From Ceratorhiza oryzae-sativae (lineage: Eukaryota; Basidiomycota; Agaricomycetes; Cantharellales; Ceratobasidiaceae), in the NCBI GenBank assembly GCA_030998015.1, contig JARWMV010000233.1, positions 1,736,001 through 1,800,000 on the forward strand: a DNA stretch of 64,000 bases, given 5' to 3'. Both the position numbers and the translations under genes were made by a program. Positions 58,797 to 64,000 of this stretch are shown here, one piece after another (positions within the stretch are counted from its first letter, which is position 1; every line of letters starts with the position of its first letter). Below the pieces are notes generated by a model. It searched no databases. It was not told where the DNA came from and was given only the letters and a program-made list of their open reading frames with translations.

Positions 58797-59391
58797 TCAA
58801 ATTGTTAAATATACAGATAGGGGATATGAAGGGCCGAGTTTACATGGCGCCATCAGAAACTCTAGTGTAAAGCAAGCACAACGAAGGTCGAGGATCGCCT
58901 CATGTCTAGCAGTGGAGTAAGAGAGCTGTGGGTAGGCTGAGGTTTGAGAGGGGGCTAAAATGCCCCGCTCACGATCGCATATAGCAGCTGAGGTGATAAG
59001 GTTGCCTGTACCATCTCTGATGCTTAGGAGATCGCGATACTGTGGATCGTGGCCCAAACAATCGTACTTGCAGTCAGGGAGAATTACAAACTTTGAAAAG
59101 CGACCATACCAGTCGTAATGGCGCTCGAGGGAAGGATTGTGATGACTATATGCTGATGATCTCCATTGTCTACGAGTCTCCGCTTCATGAGAGCCTTCAC
59201 GCTGTTTGACGTACTCTAAATAGATCGAAATACTTACCGAGCACCTTTTCATTTTCATATTTCTCAGATTCAGTACCTTTCATGGTGTTTATGTCCTTGC
59301 AGCGCTTTGAGCGTTCGTGAGGAGGCTCGGACGGCGCAGCATGCCGCACCGTGGGCAAAGTCGTAGAAGATTCAGCGGGCCTCAAAGGCAT
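58797..59391 (-). CDS. Hypothetical two-exon protein
   Basis: The ATG at 59391 starts MPLRPAESSTTLPTVRHAAP and so on, with a polar, basic segment. A GTAAGT donor near 59238 joins to a second frame reading DWYGRFSKFVILPDCKYDCL and LSIRDGTGNLITSAAICDRE, ending at 58797. The acceptor may be ATTTAG (22-nt intron, too short) or ATGAAG (55-nt intron); both keep the same frame. I do not recognise the family. It is possibly lineage-specific. Confidence 0.4.
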
Positions 59392-62300
59392 GAGACTATG
59401 TTTTTATTCTCCTGAACTTGCTTAGATGCATGTAATTATACTCAATATCTACCATTTTCTTGAACTACGCCCAAGTTTTGAGTGCACATGCTTCATGTCA
59501 GCAAATATGTGAGTCAAGTGGGGGTCAAGCCCATTTTTATCTATTTCAGAGATGCTCCACTGCGCACTTCGACAGCCTGCCCAAACACCGCATGGCACTC
59601 CATCATGGATCCCGGCGTTCCGGCATACTTGTTCAAACCTATTTGCGCGTCCGAGTCATCCATGCCACTTATTTCAATTCCATCTGCACATGCGACCACC
59701 ATACCCGGATACCATCTGCGGTTGCTTATCCGCTTCAATTCCTATCCACAGGATCGAAATTGGTCTTTCAGCGCACTGGTGCTCAGTTTTGATACTGTTG
59801 ATCGTCCAATTCGCTCTTGTGCGCTTTAGAGCTCCTGCCGATTTGCTGGAGCGAGCCCACTTCAACTTCGTGGAGTACCCACTTATGTTTGGAAGAGCCC
59901 AGAGGCTAATATCCTCCGAACGACAGACCAACCAACTCAAACTATCAGATTTGAGATTTGAGTAAAAAATCGCCCCTAGAATTGAGGGACTTCGGGGTTT
60001 GTGTACGTAGGATCGAATGAAAGCAATCGATTCAACTCCATATAAAAGCAGCCACCGACTACTAGGTCAAACCCCGAAAATCTAGCTGGCATATACTAGC
60101 TCCAAAGGTCTAAGTATGCTCCCGAGCACTCATTAGATCCGAAGTAGCAGGGGCTACCGGCGCTATTAGCATCTGGTTACCGTTCAGAAGCATACTTAGG
60201 CGGTAGGGCATCGTCGCGTGCTAACTTGCTTTTTTTTGCATACGTGTTTGGGAGCCTACACGAACACAATGATCGAACCGGTCTAGGAAGAGACAAAAAA
60301 AGCAAGACACAAGGGCAAACAGGAACTCAGAGAGGCGAAACGGGGGACGGAGGTTAAACAGCCCGAGGGCGTACTACGAACAAACAAACGGTCACGTGGG
60401 AGGGCCAAAACAAACGAAACTAAAGATCAGCGAAGGGAAGTGGGAAGCGGCAGAACTCTGGTTGAAATCGACGAGGGCCCAAAGGCCTTTCATCGTGCCG
60501 AAGATCTTGGCCAAGTCGATGGAGGGGGAGCCTTGAGTGGAGCCAGCAGAACTCCGAGTGTGTAGGGCACTCTCGGACACGTGCTAACTAGGTTTTCAGG
60601 GATTGGCTGAGTGCCCGGGCTCGCCCAGCACCGGATGTGTGGCAGGCACCTGGGTGACCCGGACTGATGTGACGCAAGCTTGGACACGCTTCCTACCGTG
60701 CCGCATTGGGTAAATTCTATCTCCTATCACAGCTAACAAGGCTTCGCCAGCGCCAGCTCATGGATCTACCTCCGCACTGGGGGGAGGGCGATTTTCAGCG
60801 GCATCTCGTCATCCAGTCCCATCATCCTCTTTCCTTGTTCCATCCCTCATTCGACAATACGTGGCTCGTTTCTAGCCTTCGAGAAACGAACTGTGAATTC
60901 ACCTGTGTCCTACCCCCCCAGCTTAGGCGTGGCTGGATATAGGTCACATCAATCACCGTGTGGCAGTAGGTCGGATTCTCCTCACCACTCTAAATCCCTG
61001 GTACTGTACGAAAATATCCAATCGGTTTCCTCCATATCTTGATCCTCGTACTTTCCACGGTCGCCAAATCAGATTCTGCAACAGTTTCGCGCCAGGATAT
61101 TATGCATCGATCCCCCCTATCTGACAGGCATAGCCACTGAAACAGGGGAATCTTGGTACCAGAACGAGGAGAGGTCAACATTTCCACGCCTTGTGGATAT
61201 ACGTATTCAGAATTTAAGAAACACCTTGGCGTTACAGGTGCTAGCTGGATGTATATTCGTTTTATGCACACTAGTATTTTCTGTGAGCTGGTTATGGAAA
61301 TTGATAGCGGGACGAAACCCGTGTTCCGAATCGTGTATTGTTTCCACTGAACAACCCGGAGCACCATAAAGTTAGCTCACTTCGTGGTGGAAGCCGTCCC
61401 AAGTTGCACAAAAGCGATTTCGGAAGCATTGCGTGATCAAATCCCCACCAACGGCTTTGCGGCACTCATCTAATCGTCGAGTTGATTCACCCTCCGCCCT
61501 CTGTTTTCATTCTGCCGCCACTGGAATAGGAATGCGTCAATTCACGGGTGGAGCTCATATTTCCTGTGATCCTAAGCCGGCTAGTAGATTAGTTCAATCA
61601 AGTCCGGCCATATTTGTTGCCAAATTTATAGTAGGATACAGAGGCTATTGGGAGTTGGCCTAAATGCGAGACCGTGAGCTCAAACCATTTAGTGTCGCGG
61701 CTCAATTCTGTTTCAAGACCTCCAGTGAGTCATGTCCAAACAAAAAAGGGCCAGCGGCCCTTCCTGCTTCCATTTGACCAAGCAGCGCCTGTTCGGGTCA
61801 TGACAGCTTTACTGCGTTCAACATTACCCACCTTCGAGTTTTAATTTTCGAGATCTGCTCCGCAGGTCATGTCAGGCCGTCAGTTTTGCCGATACCTGTC
61901 CGGGTGCCGATGGAGGAGGGTTAACAGTTCAACTCACCCCGTTGCGGCTTCTCTGCGCCCATCCAGCTCTCGGTGCAGGGTTGGATTTTTTGGCCAGAAT
62001 GATCTTGTACCGGTGGTGTTCATAGGACAAAAGCATTAGCCCGTAAGTTCTTGAATCCTGCTTATTGCTAGTTTCTACGGTTGTGTTCACTATTGGGATT
62101 TAGCGCGTGGCTGTCGTGTATCCACTCCTCCTCGAGAATTATTTGGAACTCACTTGTGCTGGATTGCTTCTCGTCCATTATCGAGCATCTGGATCAGTTC
62201 CCTAAACTCGGGATATTATATCTGGAAGACACCTCTTTGAGTGTTACAATAACGGCCACTTTGAGCAAATTCCCGATTCGCTCGGACGAAAAACATGGGA

Positions 62301-63524
62301 TATAGCTATTCTTCCTCTTGGTTTGATTGAAGGGCTCTTAGTTGAGGATGCTGCGGTTCTCTTTGTCTTTGCTCGGATGTCGGTGGAATAGTTTCGTAGG
62401 GGTGCTCTTTATGCCTTTTCTCGGTTCAGAATCAACCTATCCTTGGTGCACATGTTTAAACGAGCTGCCTAGATCAAGCCAGTGAGTTTTTACATTTTTA
62501 AATTTTTTAAGTTTTACTTTTCTGGTTTGCTGGCAAATGCTTGTGGAACATCCCGCGATCACCGTGTTTAGATCTTAGCTTCCTTCATACGGCCGGGCTT
62601 TGGGCCTCCTTTCCAAAACACAGGGGGGCTTCTCGCGCAACTTAACACAGCCTCTGTTGCAGAGGTTGACCCGCGCGCGTCAATTAAACGAAAAAAGATT
62701 GTTGCGCAGCACCAGAAAAATATCTTTCCCATTTTGTGACTTTGTGATGGTGGACAGGATTTTCACACAATCGAGCGCCATCCTGGCGGCTGCCTCGAGG
62801 ATATGCTCATAATGTGTAACCCGCCGCTCTCCCTCTTGCGAAGGCAAATTTACGCTAGGTTGGATTCGCCTTCGGTTATGTCAGGCCGATGCCCCACCGC
62901 ACGTATCATTCTTGTATCGAACCACTAGGTGATGCTGGATTTCGTGGTCTGGTTAGCGTTATACTCCAGCCCAAAACCTTGCTCTAATCCTGTCGCAATG
63001 TGCGACCAGCTTTGCGAGAGGGATCCTGCACATCAATTGCTCATACTTGTCGAACCCAGTTTTGTCGGAGTTCAAACGGTGTAGTTTCGCGGGCCACTTA
63101 TTCGAAAGCAACCTCCGGATTTGGGTCTTTGGGTCTTTCTGCTAGGTGATTATATATGCATACGTTGTATCACTCGATTGAAATGATTGCGGGAAACCAT
63201 CCGCTTTAGCGCGCGAAACGACGTTTCTTTGGCCTAATACGTTTGAATTGGCTCGCTTCGACCAACCAACCAGTCCACAGCACCCGACCTCCACAGCCAA
63301 TCATGGGAATGAACCCGGCATTGTCAAGATCCGGGACGAAACTGGGAGCAGCTTTTGGTCGCGCGAAGCGGACGTGGCGCATCACTCGATTGCATTGCTT
63401 TCGCGGGGTTTCCCTGCTTGCGCCACTTGAATCCTTGGCTGAGTATTTAATCCTCCTCCTCGTGCGCGTTGAATCCTGGCCGTATTCAACTGCCTCTCTA
63501 TTTACCACAATACCACCCTTTGAA
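59392..63524. other. 4.1 kb without a confident gene
   Basis: Frames are short. One plus-strand segment (62081-62305) contains IIEHLDQFPKLGILYLEDTS, which resembles one leucine-rich repeat of an F-box/LRR protein, so a gene fragment is possible. The rest (60390-61370 included) shows no motif. Confidence 0.35.
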
Positions 63525-64000
63525 ATGTCAGCTCGACTTTCCTCGAGTAGGTCGTGGACTCACGATAAAACACGAACAACAACTGATAAACGTCTTCCCC
63601 ACCAGCCCACGAGGACGGCTGCGGCCTCCACTCTCACTCGTGAGCCCAGGGGAGTTAGAGGACATGCTCGACGCAGGGCCGCGGCTTCGCGTCGGGATGT
63701 TCCATACCAAATATCTCGAGCCCATCATTAACCTTAATCCCACATATAGCACCGAGGATGTGTGTCTCAACCCCACTAAGGTAGGTCAAGCTGGTGCTCA
63801 CCTGCGTGCCCTGTACCACGGAGCGGCGTCACTGGAACCACGACCTCAATCGCTCCGGCTAGCCGTTTATGGAGTATGTCAGCTTCTTTGATTCCCTTGA
63901 CTCATCGGCCGTGCTGAACTTCTGACATTTAATCCAGTTCACTAATTCATACAACGCGGTCCCTGGGGTGAAGGAGCTGCGGGGCGCGGAGCGGGACCGC
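63525..64000 (+). CDS. Caspase-like paralog, 5' part, cut by window end
   Basis: A plus-strand gene enters the right edge. A coding frame reads LVSPGELEDMLDAGPRLRVG, then RPQSLRLAVYG up to a GTATGT donor. After a CCAG acceptor it reads FTNSYNAVPGVKELRGAERD at the edge. The FTNS-x2-x-VPGV-x-x-L block matches FTNSGANVPGVDKLLGTEKD of the gene at 43301-44968, including the intron just before Phe. The true start is unresolved: an ATG at 63525 is in another frame and an in-frame ATG exists at 63661. Function is inferred as for the paralog. Confidence 0.4.

Noticed and set aside
59215..59240. An ultrashort 22-nt intron (GTAAGT...TTTAG)
   Set aside because: It is far below normal fungal intron length, and a 55-nt alternative from the same donor restores the same frame.
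1..64000. tRNA genes, rRNA or CRISPR arrays
   Set aside because: I scanned for GGTTCGAA-type T-loops with matching stems and for regularly spaced repeats and found none convincing. A tRNAscan or Infernal run would be decisive.

Overview
The window looks like a gene-rich arm of a filamentous basidiomycete chromosome joined to a transposon-rich accessory region. The evidence is many introns of about 45-60 nt with GTRNGT donors and YAG acceptors, a fungal-type Cch1 calcium channel, a WOPR regulator, and a Tf1/sushi-type chromovirus. Content and gene style suggest an Agaricomycete, possibly the Rhizoctonia/Ceratobasidiaceae group. That placement is inference; no sequence comparison was run.

Left part (1-34 kb), conserved genes. 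An FCP1/NIF-type HAD phosphatase-like gene (2414-4360, +) follows a Pro-rich repeat reading frame (1633-2296, +). The translation factor eIF3a/TIF32 lies at 7229-10539 (+, six exons). It converges on a large four-domain CCH1-type calcium channel (10771-18367, -). Next come an FHA-domain, acidic, coiled-coil protein (20630-22653, -), a WOPR (Gti1/Pac2) transcription factor (23019-24843, -) with a long gene-free upstream region, and a large Ser/Pro-rich disordered protein (29761-33956, -). The WOPR gene has one apparent 1-nt frame break and the Ser/Pro-rich gene has two, so either consensus errors or real lesions should be considered.

Middle and right part (34-64 kb), accessory. Confident genes are sparse. 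Three reading-frame sets (38157-39509, 43301-44968 and 63525-64000, all +) share exon patterns and short motifs with each other. I read them as a decaying caspase-like (C14-type) family; the function is inferred. A CpG-depleted transposon island spans about 45.8-58.4 kb. It holds two solo LTRs with 5-bp target duplications (46338-46856 and 46887-47313), older relics with an unusual CpG-rich, CACGTG-bearing patch (48.36-48.53 kb), and a full-length Ty3/gypsy chromovirus (51181-58118). That element has 375-bp LTRs, target duplication AGTAG, a self-priming primer-binding site, and an extra Cys/His-box reading frame upstream of gag. Its gag and pol are broken by TGA codons at expected Trp positions and by a frameshift. 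All 15 differences between its LTRs are transitions, mostly at CpG.

How the parts relate: the left genes are independent housekeeping, signalling and regulatory loci and do not form a cluster. On the right, paralogous caspase-like fragments sit around the transposon island, and the CpG-biased decay seen in the transposon also affects a duplicated exon of that gene family.
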